A stretch of 17,084 nucleotides of DNA, taken from contig NZ_JBMGQR010000083.1 in NCBI RefSeq assembly GCF_049059935.1, positions 1 to 17,084 on the forward strand, given 5' to 3'. Below the pieces are notes generated by a model that searched no databases, had not been told where the DNA came from, and saw only the letters and a list, made by a program, of their open reading frames with translations. The translations under genes were made by a program, and so were the position numbers. The stretch comes from JAURVT01 sp049059935 (GTDB lineage Bacteria; Actinomycetota; Actinomycetes; Propionibacteriales; Nocardioidaceae). Positions 6,548-13,035 of the stretch are shown here, piece after piece. Numbering within the stretch: the stretch's first letter is position 1; the number at the start of each line of letters is the position of its first letter.

Positions 6548-7597
6548 ATGAGGGCGCTGGTGACGGGTGCGAGCGGGTACGTGGGGTCGCGGCTGGTGGC
6601 CGCGCTGGCGCACGAGGGCCACACCGTGCTGGCAGCCTCGCGCAGGCCCGAGTCGCTGGAGCCGTTCGACTGGCCCCGCGACCTCGTCAGCCCACTCGCC
6701 CTCGACGTCGGTGACGACGACCTGTGCGCGCAGGGTCTGGCCGAGGCCGGCCAGGTCGACGTCGCGTACTACCTGGTGCACGCGATCGGCTCGGGGTCGT
6801 TCGCCGAGAAGGACCGTGAGTCGGCCCGCCGGTTCGGACGCACGGCCAAGGCCGCGGGCGTCGGCCGCGTCGTCTACCTCGGCGGGTTCGTGCCCGACGG
6901 CGAGACGCTGTCGGAGCACCTCGACAGCCGCGCCGAGGTCGGCGAGGAGCTGCAGCGCAGCGGCTGTGACGTCGTCTGGCTCAAGGCCGCGATCGTCACC
7001 GGCGCGGGCTCCACCCCCTACGAGCTGATCCGGCACCTCGCCGAGCGGCTGCCCGTCATCCCGGTGCCAGCCTGGATGGACCACCACGTCCAGCCCATCG
7101 CGATCACCGACGTGATCCACTACCTGCTCGCGTCGGCCGACCCCGACGTCGTCCCGGCCGGCGCCTACGACATCGCCGGCGAGGAGACCGTCCCGTACAC
7201 GCGGCTCATCGAGCTGTACGTGGAGGCGGCGGGCCTGCGTCGTCGGCTGGTGCGCGTCCCCGGCGTGACGCCCGGGATGGCCGCGCCGGCCGTCGCACGG
7301 CTGACGCCCGTGCCGACGGCGATGATGGAGGACCTCGTGCTCTCGATGTCCAACTCCATGCAGAGCGGGGACGACCGCATCCGCGAGCTCGTCCCCGACC
7401 CCGAGGGCGGCCTGGTGACCGTCGCCGACTCCCTGGCCCGTGCCCGCGGGGACGGCGGAGAGGCGCCGGGCGTCTACGCGGCCACCGACCTGCTCGCCCC
7501 CGTCGCCACCGATCCCGCGTGGACGCGGCGCGAGGCCGGCGGCATCACCCACCAGCTCAGCCGCGTGACGTCGCTGCGCGCGCTGCTGCCCGGTTGA
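6548..7597 (+). CDS. Atypical SDR NAD(P)-binding oxidoreductase/epimerase, YbjT-like
   Basis: A 349-residue protein with the N-terminal GASGYVGSRL nucleotide-binding loop (residues 7-16, GxxGxxG) typical of atypical/extended SDR and NmrA-like proteins. The segment AYYLVHAIGSGSFAEKDR, then RVVYLGGFVPDGE, and KAAIVTGAGS with HHVQPIAITDV, are the conserved blocks of the YbjT-like group, whose substrate is unknown. It lacks the usual YxxxK catalytic pair in a recognisable position. Start: ATG 6548 begins the conserved fold, but GTG 6485 (or 6482) has a much better Shine-Dalgarno (AGGAG at 6474-6478, 6 bases away) and would add 21 low-complexity residues; the choice is open. The hairpin upstream suggests separate transcription from the regulator gene. 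Confidence 0.82.
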   Translation: MRALVTGASGYVGSRLVAALAHEGHTVLAASRRPESLEPFDWPRDLVSPLALDVGDDDLCAQGLAEAGQVDVAYYLVHAIGSGSFAEKDRESARRFGRTAKAAGVGRVVYLGGFVPDGETLSEHLDSRAEVGEELQRSGCDVVWLKAAIVTGAGSTPYELIRHLAERLPVIPVPAWMDHHVQPIAITDVIHYLLASADPDVVPAGAYDIAGEETVPYTRLIELYVEAAGLRRRLVRVPGVTPGMAAPAVARLTPVPTAMMEDLVLSMSNSMQSGDDRIRELVPDPEGGLVTVADSLARARGDGGEAPGVYAATDLLAPVATDPAWTRREAGGITHQLSRVTSLRALLPG

Positions 7598-7601
7598 GGG
7601 G

Positions 7602-7643
7602 TTCACACCTGATCCACAGGTGACTGTCAGCGGCGCCTAGGGC
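7602..7643 (+). promoter_or_regulatory. Triple 11-bp-spaced direct repeat and -10 of the redox operon
   Basis: TTCACA (7602), TCCACA (7613) and CTGTCA (7624) recur exactly 11 bp apart, the spacing used by OmpR/PhoB-type response regulators that bind one DNA face as tandem dimers. TAGGGC at 7638-7643 can serve as the -10, and no good -35 is present, as in activator-dependent promoters. An overlapping small inverted repeat CACCTG (7606-7611)/CAGGTG (7617-7622) is also seen. No regulator gene is nearby. Confidence 0.4.
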
Positions 7644-7663
7644 TGGGCTCGCACCGTGGGGTC

Positions 7664-7957
7664 ATGACGAACTCATCCCGCGGCGGCCTGGTCCGCCGGG
7701 CCCGCACCCACCTGGCCCTCACGGCGGCGAGCGGACTCGTCGTCGCCGGCGCCGTCACCGGCTACCTCGCGATCGACGGCGGCACCGCGACCGCCCAGAG
7801 CGAGACCAACCAGCAGTCCACGGCGTCCACGACCACCGACTCCGGCTCGGGGTCCAGCAGCAGCTCCAGCACCGACTCGGGCAGCACCTCGGGCTCGTCC
7901 GGGCTGTCGAGCACCGACCAGTCCGGCCAGGCCGCGGGCGGGAGCAACGCGTCATGA
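7664..7957 (+). CDS. Small Ser/Thr-rich membrane-anchored or secreted protein, first gene of the redox operon
   Basis: A 97-residue protein not matching a family I know. A basic N-terminus (RRARTH) precedes one hydrophobic helix (about residues 16-37, ending AVTGYLAIDGGTATAQ), which may be an uncleaved anchor or a signal peptide. Everything after residue 44 is Ser/Thr/Gly/Gln (for example STDSGSTSGSSGLSSTDQSG), without Cys and with few charges, so it is probably extracytoplasmic and disordered. It sits where actinobacterial ApbE clusters usually carry an FMN-binding-domain protein, but that domain is absent. Start ATG 7664 follows GTGGGG; its TGA overlaps the apbE ATG (ATGA). A role as flavin acceptor, tether or scaffold for the membrane cytochrome is inference from position. 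Confidence 0.75.
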   Translation: MTNSSRGGLVRRARTHLALTAASGLVVAGAVTGYLAIDGGTATAQSETNQQSTASTTTDSGSGSSSSSSTDSGSTSGSSGLSSTDQSGQAAGGSNAS

Positions 7958-8865
7958 CCGCCACCGCCCGCTGGACCGCGTGGTCGTGCGAGGTCAACCT
8001 CGTCGTCGCCCGAGCCTCGTCCCTCCCGATGGCCCGGGTGTTCCTCGAGGACCTCCTCGACGACGTCGACCGCGCCGTCAGCCGGTTCCGTCCCGACTCC
8101 GACCTGGCTCGCGTCAACGCCGCCGCGGGCCGGCTCGTCGCGGTGTCGCCGCTGACGATGCGGCTCGTCGACGTCGCGCTCGACGCCGCCCGCACGACCG
8201 ACGGCCTGACGGACCCGACGGTGGGCGCCCACGTGGTCGCCGCCGGGTACGACGGCGACATCGCCGACGTGCGCAACCGTCTCGCCCCCGCGCGCGTGCC
8301 CGCGCCCCGCCCGGCCACCTGGGAGGACGTCCGCGTCGACCGCGACCTGCGTCGCCTGGGCGTGCCTGCCGGCGTCCGCCTCGACCTCGGCGCCACCGCC
8401 AAGGCGTGGACGGCCGACGAGGCCGCCGTGCAGGTGGCCCGTCGCCTGCACACCCCGGTGCTGGTGGAGATCGGCGGCGACGTCGCCGTCCGCACCTCGG
8501 CCGACCGCCCGTTCACCGTCGCGGTGTCCGAGCGGGCCGGCGAGGCCGCCGAGCTCGTCGCGGTGCACCACGGCGGCGTCGCGACGTCGTCCACCACCGC
8601 GCGGCGTTGGCACCGCGCCGACGGACCCGCGCACCACGTCGTCGACCCGCGCACCGGACGTCCGGCGCAGGGGGCGTGGCGCACCGTCAGCGTCTGGGCG
8701 CCGACGGCCGTGGAGGCCAACGCCGCCAGCACCGCCATGATCTGCCTCGACCGCTCCGAGGGCCTCGCGTTCCTGGACGACCGCGGGCTGCCGGCCCGTC
8801 TGGTCGGTCAGGACGGCACCGTCGAGCACACCCGTGCGTGGCCCCAGCAGAGCAGGGCCGCCTGA
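7954..8865 (+). CDS. apbE: FAD:protein FMN transferase
   Basis: A 303-residue ApbE enzyme that moves FMN from FAD onto a Ser/Thr of a target protein by a phosphodiester bond, Mg-dependent. Visible family blocks: SRFRPDSDLARVN (43-55), LTDPTVG (85-91), DLGATAKAWTAD (144-155, family DLGGIAKG), VEIGGDV (171-177), HHVVDPRTGRPA (227-238), and EANAAST (254-260) at the place of the ADAxxT metal motif (Asp to Asn, which I believe is common in actinobacterial members). There is no signal peptide or lipobox, so the enzyme is probably cytosolic. It overlaps the upstream gene by 4 bp and the downstream one by 1 bp, which ties its activity to this operon. The modified protein is not obvious: no FMN-binding domain or NqrB/RnfG-like gene is in the window. 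Confidence 0.92.
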   Translation: MTATARWTAWSCEVNLVVARASSLPMARVFLEDLLDDVDRAVSRFRPDSDLARVNAAAGRLVAVSPLTMRLVDVALDAARTTDGLTDPTVGAHVVAAGYDGDIADVRNRLAPARVPAPRPATWEDVRVDRDLRRLGVPAGVRLDLGATAKAWTADEAAVQVARRLHTPVLVEIGGDVAVRTSADRPFTVAVSERAGEAAELVAVHHGGVATSSTTARRWHRADGPAHHVVDPRTGRPAQGAWRTVSVWAPTAVEANAASTAMICLDRSEGLAFLDDRGLPARLVGQDGTVEHTRAWPQQSRAA

Positions 8866-9470
8866 TGCTGCTCTGGTGGATCGCGCGAGGCACCGGCGTC
8901 GCGGCCCTCGTCGCCTTCACGGTCGCGACGGCCGCCGGCGCGCTGACCAGCGGCAGCCGCGGACGCTCGTCCCTCGCCGTCGAGCGCCGGTTCCTGGTGC
9001 AGATGCTGCACCGTTCGGCCGCCGTCACCGGGCTGGTGCTGCTGCTCGTCCACGCGGTGACGATCGTCGCCGACGCGTACGTCGACGTCAGCGCCACCTC
9101 GACCGTGCTGCCGTTCACCAGCGCGTACGAGCCGTTCGCCGTGGGCCTGGGGTCGCTCGCGCTGTGGGCCTTCGTGGCCACCTCGGTGAGCGGCGCGGTG
9201 CGCGGACGGCTCGCGTCGTCCGCCCCGGCCAGCCGCGGGTGGCGTGCCGTCCACTGCCTGGCCTACGTCGGCTGGGCGCTGAGCATCGGCCACGGGTTCC
9301 TCGCCGGCACCGACTCGGGCACGCCGTGGCTGCTCGCGGTCTACGCCGCGTGCGTGGCGCTCGTCGCCGCGGCGGTCGCGCAGCGACTGCGGGCCGCCCG
9401 CACCCACGCCCGCAGCCCGCTCACCCGGGCCCGTCAGCAGTCCGCCCAGCAGACCGGGAGCACCCGATGA
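8865..9470 (+). CDS. Ferric reductase-like transmembrane cytochrome (b-type, bis-haem)
   Basis: A 201-residue integral membrane protein with about five or six helices. Four histidines form two pairs, His49-x13-His63 and His130-x12-His143, matching the spacing that binds two stacked b haems in the ferric reductase/NOX transmembrane domain. It has no attached FAD/NAD-binding domain, so its electron donor must be separate: the NuoF-like protein and ferredoxin encoded next are the candidates. The tail after residue 180 is basic and cytosolic by the positive-inside rule. Start ATG 8865 overlaps the apbE stop by one base (TGATG) and its stop overlaps the next start (ATGA). The electron acceptor outside the membrane is unknown. 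Confidence 0.85.
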   Translation: MLLWWIARGTGVAALVAFTVATAAGALTSGSRGRSSLAVERRFLVQMLHRSAAVTGLVLLLVHAVTIVADAYVDVSATSTVLPFTSAYEPFAVGLGSLALWAFVATSVSGAVRGRLASSAPASRGWRAVHCLAYVGWALSIGHGFLAGTDSGTPWLLAVYAACVALVAAAVAQRLRAARTHARSPLTRARQQSAQQTGSTR

Positions 9471-10708
9471 CCGTCCTCGACCACCGCCCCGCCACTCAGC
9501 CGCCCGTCCGCTGGCTCGGCGTCCCCCGCCTGCTCGCCGGCACGGCCGTCGGCACCGTCGACCTCGCCCGCCACCGGTCCCTCCACGGCGGGCTCGCCCT
9601 GCCCACCCGCGCCGAGCTGCGCCTGGCCGTCTCGCTGGCCCGGCTGCGCGGACGCGGTGGCGCGGCGTTCCCGGTGTTCCGCAAGCTCGACTCGTTGCCC
9701 GACGACGGCGCCCACGCCGTGGTCGTCAACGGCAGCGAGAGCGAGCCCGCCAGCCACAAGGACCGCGTGCTCATGCGCCTGGCCCCGCACCTCGTCCTCG
9801 ACGGCGCCCTCGGCGTCGCGCACGCCGTCGGGGCTGCCCGGGTCGTCGTCGCCGTCCACGACGAGGCCGCGGGCCGAGCGCTCGCCGCCGCCGTCGCCGA
9901 CCGTGCGGACGCCGCCCGGGTCGAGGTGGTGCGCTCGGGCGGCAGCTTCGTCTCCGGCGAGGCGCGCGCGCTGCTCACCGGCCTCTCCGGCGCACCCGCC
10001 CTGCCCGACGGACGTCGCACGCTGCCCACCGCGCACGGGCTCGACGCCCGTCCCACCTTCGTCTCCAACGCCGAGACCTTCGCCCAGATCGGTCTGCTGC
10101 TCACCGAGGGCGTCGACGCGCACCTGGCCACGGGCACGCCCGGCGAGCCCGGCACCACCCTGGTGACCCTGCTCGGCGACGTCGACGCGCCCGGCGTGGT
10201 CGAGGTGCCGCACGGCATGGCGCTGTCGGACCTGCTCGGCCACGAGCGGACGCCCGTCCTCGTCGGCGGCTACCACGGCTCGTGGGTGGCCGGCGCCGGC
10301 GCCGCCGTGCTCGACCGCGACGCCCTGACCGCCGCGGGAACCCCCTGGGGCGCCGGAGTGCTCGCCCGCCTGGGCGCGGACACCTGTGCGCTCGGCGAGG
10401 TGCACCGTGTCGTCGCCTGGCTCGCCGCCCAGTCCGCCGGGCAGTGCGGACCCTGCGTGTTCGGCCTCCCCGCGGTGGCCGACGCCGTCGGCGACGTCGT
10501 CCGCGGCGGCGGTCAGCCGGCCGTCGACCGGGTGGGACTGCTCGTCGGGGCCGTCGACGGACGTGGCGCGTGCGCGCACCCCGACGGCACGGCGCGCTTC
10601 GTCCGCTCGGCCCTGCGGACCCTCGCGGGCGAGGTCGCCGTGCACGCGACCCACGGCGGCTGCGGCCGTCCGGTGCTCGGCCGGCTCCCCCTGGGCGGTG
10701 CGCGATGA
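9467..10708 (+). CDS. NuoF-family FMN/Fe-S NADH-oxidising flavoprotein
   Basis: A 413-residue relative of the complex I 51-kDa subunit and RnfC. GRGGAAFPVFRKLD (62-75) and VVNGSESEPASHKDR (86-100) are the FMN/NADH loops, GGSFVSGEARALLTGLSG (158-175) matches the GEExAL region, NAETFAQI (201-208) the NVET block, residues about 228-285 an SLBB-like domain, and SAGQCGPC (323-330) with Cys369 the 4Fe-4S domain. The complex I pattern is SCGxCxPC; here the first Cys is Ala324, leaving Cys327, Cys330 and Cys369, so the cluster needs another ligand (Cys307 and Cys399 are available) or is altered. It likely takes electrons from NAD(P)H and hands them to the ferredoxin and membrane cytochrome; direction is inferred. 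No other complex I genes are present. Overlaps both neighbours by 4 bp. Confidence 0.88.
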   Translation: MTVLDHRPATQPPVRWLGVPRLLAGTAVGTVDLARHRSLHGGLALPTRAELRLAVSLARLRGRGGAAFPVFRKLDSLPDDGAHAVVVNGSESEPASHKDRVLMRLAPHLVLDGALGVAHAVGAARVVVAVHDEAAGRALAAAVADRADAARVEVVRSGGSFVSGEARALLTGLSGAPALPDGRRTLPTAHGLDARPTFVSNAETFAQIGLLLTEGVDAHLATGTPGEPGTTLVTLLGDVDAPGVVEVPHGMALSDLLGHERTPVLVGGYHGSWVAGAGAAVLDRDALTAAGTPWGAGVLARLGADTCALGEVHRVVAWLAAQSAGQCGPCVFGLPAVADAVGDVVRGGGQPAVDRVGLLVGAVDGRGACAHPDGTARFVRSALRTLAGEVAVHATHGGCGRPVLGRLPLGGAR

Positions 10709-10926
10709 GCGCGCACCGCGACCAGGCCGCCGAGCGACTCGTCGTCGACTGGACCCGCTGCGACGGCCACGGCCTCTGCGCGAGCCTGCTGCCCGACGGC
10801 GTGACCCTCGACCCGTGGGGCTTCCCCGTCCTCGACGGCGCCCCCCTGCCCGCCGACCGCGTCCGCGACGCCCGCCGCGCCGCCCTCGCCTGCCCCGCCC
10901 TGGCCCTGCGCCTCGAGCGCGGCTGA
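10705..10926 (+). CDS. Single-cluster ferredoxin, probably [3Fe-4S]
   Basis: A 73-residue soluble ferredoxin. Cys19-DGHGL-Cys25 with His22 in the place of the usual second cysteine, and Cys63-Pro near the C-terminus, give the three-cysteine pattern of the actinobacterial [3Fe-4S] ferredoxins (best known as P450 partners). GVTLDPWGFPVL between them is typical. No P450 is nearby; as the last gene of the operon, with its ATG overlapping the NuoF-like stop, it is expected to shuttle electrons between that flavoprotein and the membrane cytochrome (inferred). Its TGA stop is the first codon of the 67-base palindromic element that probably ends the operon transcript. Confidence 0.88.
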   Translation: MSAHRDQAAERLVVDWTRCDGHGLCASLLPDGVTLDPWGFPVLDGAPLPADRVRDARRAALACPALALRLERG

Positions 10927-10990
10927 CGAGAGTCTCTGGATCGTGGCTGGTCTCTGGATCGTGGTCGCGATGGCGACCACGATCCAGAGA
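10924..10990 (+). repeat. 67-base palindromic element, copy A (probable terminator of the redox operon)
   Basis: The element begins at the ferredoxin TGA. TCTCTGGATCGTGGTCGC at 10951-10968 pairs perfectly with 10973-10990 around loop GATG. A second copy of the outer arm, TCTCTGGATCGTGG, lies at 10933-10946 (18 bp before the first), so two alternative hairpins are possible. Copy B at 14428-14493 (minus strand) is identical for 46 bases from the C before TGA, differs in the 4-base loop, and is identical again for 17 bases. Confidence 0.8.
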
Positions 10991-11013
10991 TCCACGTCCG
11001 GAGGGTGCGCCGA

Positions 11014-11019
11014 TAGCCT
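11014..11019 (+). promoter_or_regulatory. -10 element for a leaderless HAD phosphatase transcript
   Basis: TAGCCT fits the actinobacterial TANNNT -10 motif and lies 6 bases before the GTG at 11026, so transcription would begin at the start codon. No Shine-Dalgarno sequence is seen. The same TAGCCTGG string precedes the VOC gene start. The -35 region is not recognisable. Confidence 0.55.
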
Positions 11020-11025
11020 GGGTCG

Positions 11026-11703
11026 GTGACCGAGACCCGAGTGCTCCTGCCCGCCGTCGGTGCCGTGCTGCTCGACATGGACGGGACGCTGCTGGAGTCC
11101 GAGCACGCGTCCGACCGGTGCTGGATCGCCTGGTGCGCCAAGCGCGGCAAGGACCCGGCCGTCGTCCTCCCGGCCGGACGGGGACGACGCGCGTCCGCCA
11201 CGATGCGCGACCTCGCCCCCGAGCTGGGTGAGGCCGAGCTCGCCGCCGACATCGAGGAGTTCGCCGTCACGGAGGCGGCGGACACCGACGGCATCCATGC
11301 GCTGACGGGCTCGGCCGCCCTGCTCGCCGACCTACGCGCACGGGACGTGCCGCACGCGCTCGTCACCTCGGCCGGCGGACCGCTCGCGACGGCCCGCTTC
11401 ACCGCCGCCGACCTCGTGCGGCCGGACGTCGCGGTGCACGGCGACGAGGTCACCGAGAGCAAGCCGCACCCCGAGGGCTTCCTCACCGCCGCGCGGCTGC
11501 TCGACGTCGAACCCGCCGCCTGCGTGGTGCTGGAGGACTCCGAGGCCGGCGTCGCCGCCGCCCGTGCGGCGGGCATGCGGGTGATCGGCATCGGCGACCC
11601 CGCCCGCGAGCTCGAGGTGGACGCCTGGGCGCCGCACCCCGGCGGTGTGGGGCTCGTCCGGGAGGACGGCGTGTGGGCGCTCCAGGTGGACGAGCAGGGC
11701 TGA
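11026..11703 (+). CDS. HAD-superfamily phosphatase (subfamily IA, beta-phosphoglucomutase-like)
   Basis: A 225-residue cytosolic phosphohydrolase. LLDMDGTLLESE holds the nucleophile Asp17 and acid/base Asp19 (DxDGT, motif I); a helical cap follows (about 25-100); ALVTSAGG is motif II, ESKPHPEGF gives the motif III lysine, and VVLEDSEAGVAAARAAGM is motif IV with the metal-binding acidic pair. The family acts on sugar phosphates, phosphoglycolate or similar small esters; the substrate is not readable. The C-terminal stretch (VGLVREDGVWALQV) is a short extension. GTG start is set by the leaderless promoter 6 bases upstream. The upstream palindromic element separates it from the redox operon, so functional linkage is unlikely. 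Confidence 0.9.
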   Translation: MTETRVLLPAVGAVLLDMDGTLLESEHASDRCWIAWCAKRGKDPAVVLPAGRGRRASATMRDLAPELGEAELAADIEEFAVTEAADTDGIHALTGSAALLADLRARDVPHALVTSAGGPLATARFTAADLVRPDVAVHGDEVTESKPHPEGFLTAARLLDVEPAACVVLEDSEAGVAAARAAGMRVIGIGDPARELEVDAWAPHPGGVGLVREDGVWALQVDEQG

Positions 11704-11812
11704 GACCAGCCGTCGGCTAGGTGGCGGCACGCACCCGGCCGTACGGTGGCGGTACTGGTCCCTGCGGCGCCCGACCCGGGTGCCGGGGCGGGCTCGTGGA
11801 GAGGCGGACGCC

Positions 11813-12199
11813 ATGACGGCGTCGCACGGTCCCGACACATCCACCCCCACCGACGGCGACCGCGTGCCGCTCCGGCTCGAGATGGTCCACTCGCCTGCTG
11901 ACGGGCTCGTCTACGACGGGACGTGGCGTCCGCAGTCCGACGACCTGACCGTCGAGCTGCCGGACCTGCTCGACCACCTGCCCCGCGAGCTCGGGCACGT
12001 CATCCGCGTGGTCTACACCGCGGCGCAGTGGCAGCCCGCACCCCGCCGCATCCTGCTGGCGCACCGGTGGATCAAGGCGGGGCACTTCCCCCGTGACGAG
12101 AGGCCGCTGCTGCTGCTGACGCTGACGTCCCACCGCATCCTCCGGCTGCTGGTCGAACCGGCGGACGCGGCGGACGGTCAGGCCTTGGCCGCCAGGTAG
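11813..12199 (+). CDS. DUF5994 family protein
   Basis: A 128-residue soluble protein. VYDGTWRPQSDDLTVELPDL (33-52), RVVYTAAQWQPAPRRI (65-80) and the RILRLLVEP strand near 108-116 match the pattern I remember for DUF5994 (G-x-DGxWWPRSxDLxxELPxL ... WxPAPRR ... LLVxP), a family of unknown function common in mycobacteria and other actinobacteria. No catalytic motif or membrane segment is visible. Start ATG 11813 has GGAGAGG 8 bases upstream; the frame is open further back into the HAD gene but without homology. Its last 22 bp overlap the end of the convergent dehydrogenase gene on the other strand, and there is no terminator between them. Confidence 0.85.
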   Translation: MTASHGPDTSTPTDGDRVPLRLEMVHSPADGLVYDGTWRPQSDDLTVELPDLLDHLPRELGHVIRVVYTAAQWQPAPRRILLAHRWIKAGHFPRDERPLLLLTLTSHRILRLLVEPADAADGQALAAR

Positions 12200-13035
12200 G
12201 TGGCCGCGAGGTCCTTGTCGCCGTGGCCGGCGTCGGACGCGACCTGCAGCTCGTGGCGCAACGCGTCCATGAGCCGCGGGTCGAGGCCGGCCTGACGGGC
12301 GGCATCGGCGATCAGGCCGGCGTCCTTGAGGCCACCGTCGATCGCGAACTGAGGATCGAAGTCACCGGCGACGATGGCCTTGGTCTTCATCGCGACGTAC
12401 GGCGCGTCCATGGCGCCGCCGCCGATCGCGTCGAGGAACTGCTGCGGTTCCAGGCCGAACGCCTCGGCCATGGCGACCGACTGGCCGATGCCGCCGACGA
12501 CGGTGAGCACCCAGGCGTTGCAGACCAGCTTGAGACGGCTGGCGGAGCCGACCGGACCCACCCAGAGGGTGCGCGAGCCGATGGCGTCGAGCACCGGCGC
12601 GACCCGCGCCTGCAGCGACTCCTCCCCCGACGCCAGCACCACGAGGTTGCCGCTCTCGGCGGGCCCCTTGGTGCCCAGCACGGGCGCGTCGACGAACGCG
12701 ACGCCACGCTCGGCCGCGACCGCGGCCACGGCGTCGGTGCCGTCGACACCGAGGGTGCTGGTCTGCACCCACACGGCGTCGTCACCCAGCGACGACGCGG
12801 CCTGCGTCATCACCTCGAGGACGCTGGCGGTGTCGAACAGCATCGTGACGACGACGTCGGCCCCCTCCACCGCCTCGGCGGGCGTGGACGCGACCGTGGC
12901 GCCGGCCTCGCCGAGGGGCGCGGCCTTGTCGGCCGAACGGTTCCAGACCGACAGCTCGAGCCCGGCCTCGAGGATGTTGTGCGCCATGCCGGCGCCCATC
13001 GTCCCCAGGCCGAGCAGAGCGACGCGAGGGCTCAC
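12178..13035 (-). CDS. NAD(P)-dependent beta-hydroxyacid dehydrogenase (3-hydroxyisobutyrate dehydrogenase family)
   Basis: A 285-residue cytosolic dehydrogenase. LLGLGTMGAGMAHNILEAG carries the GxGxxGxGM dinucleotide loop (9-17), WNRS near 31-34 suggests NADP preference, FVDAPVLGTKGPAESGNLVV (114-133) is the substrate block (family DAPVSGGxxGAxxGTL, here with a TKGP variant), and Lys169 with Asn173 in SRLKLVCNAWV are the catalytic lysine and asparagine. GGLKDAGLIADAAR is the conserved C-terminal lysine/Asp region. It resembles the glyoxylate/succinic semialdehyde reductase-type members; the true substrate is undecided. GTG start overlaps the stop of the DJ-1 gene by 4 bp (GTGA), so the two are co-translated. 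Its end overlaps the convergent DUF5994 gene. Confidence 0.9.
   Translation of the reverse strand: MSPRVALLGLGTMGAGMAHNILEAGLELSVWNRSADKAAPLGEAGATVASTPAEAVEGADVVVTMLFDTASVLEVMTQAASSLGDDAVWVQTSTLGVDGTDAVAAVAAERGVAFVDAPVLGTKGPAESGNLVVLASGEESLQARVAPVLDAIGSRTLWVGPVGSASRLKLVCNAWVLTVVGGIGQSVAMAEAFGLEPQQFLDAIGGGAMDAPYVAMKTKAIVAGDFDPQFAIDGGLKDAGLIADAARQAGLDPRLMDALRHELQVASDAGHGDKDLAATYLAAKA

Noticed and set aside
5747..7606. Minus-strand open frame continuing upstream of the dehydrogenase start
   Set aside because: It is antisense to the GntR and YbjT-like genes, which have strong family motifs; the palindromic promoter marks the true start.
7817..7950. Ser-codon runs as a tandem DNA repeat or CRISPR-like array
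   Set aside because: The pattern is explained by the Ser/Thr/Gly-rich coding sequence; there are no regular spacers or exact repeat units.
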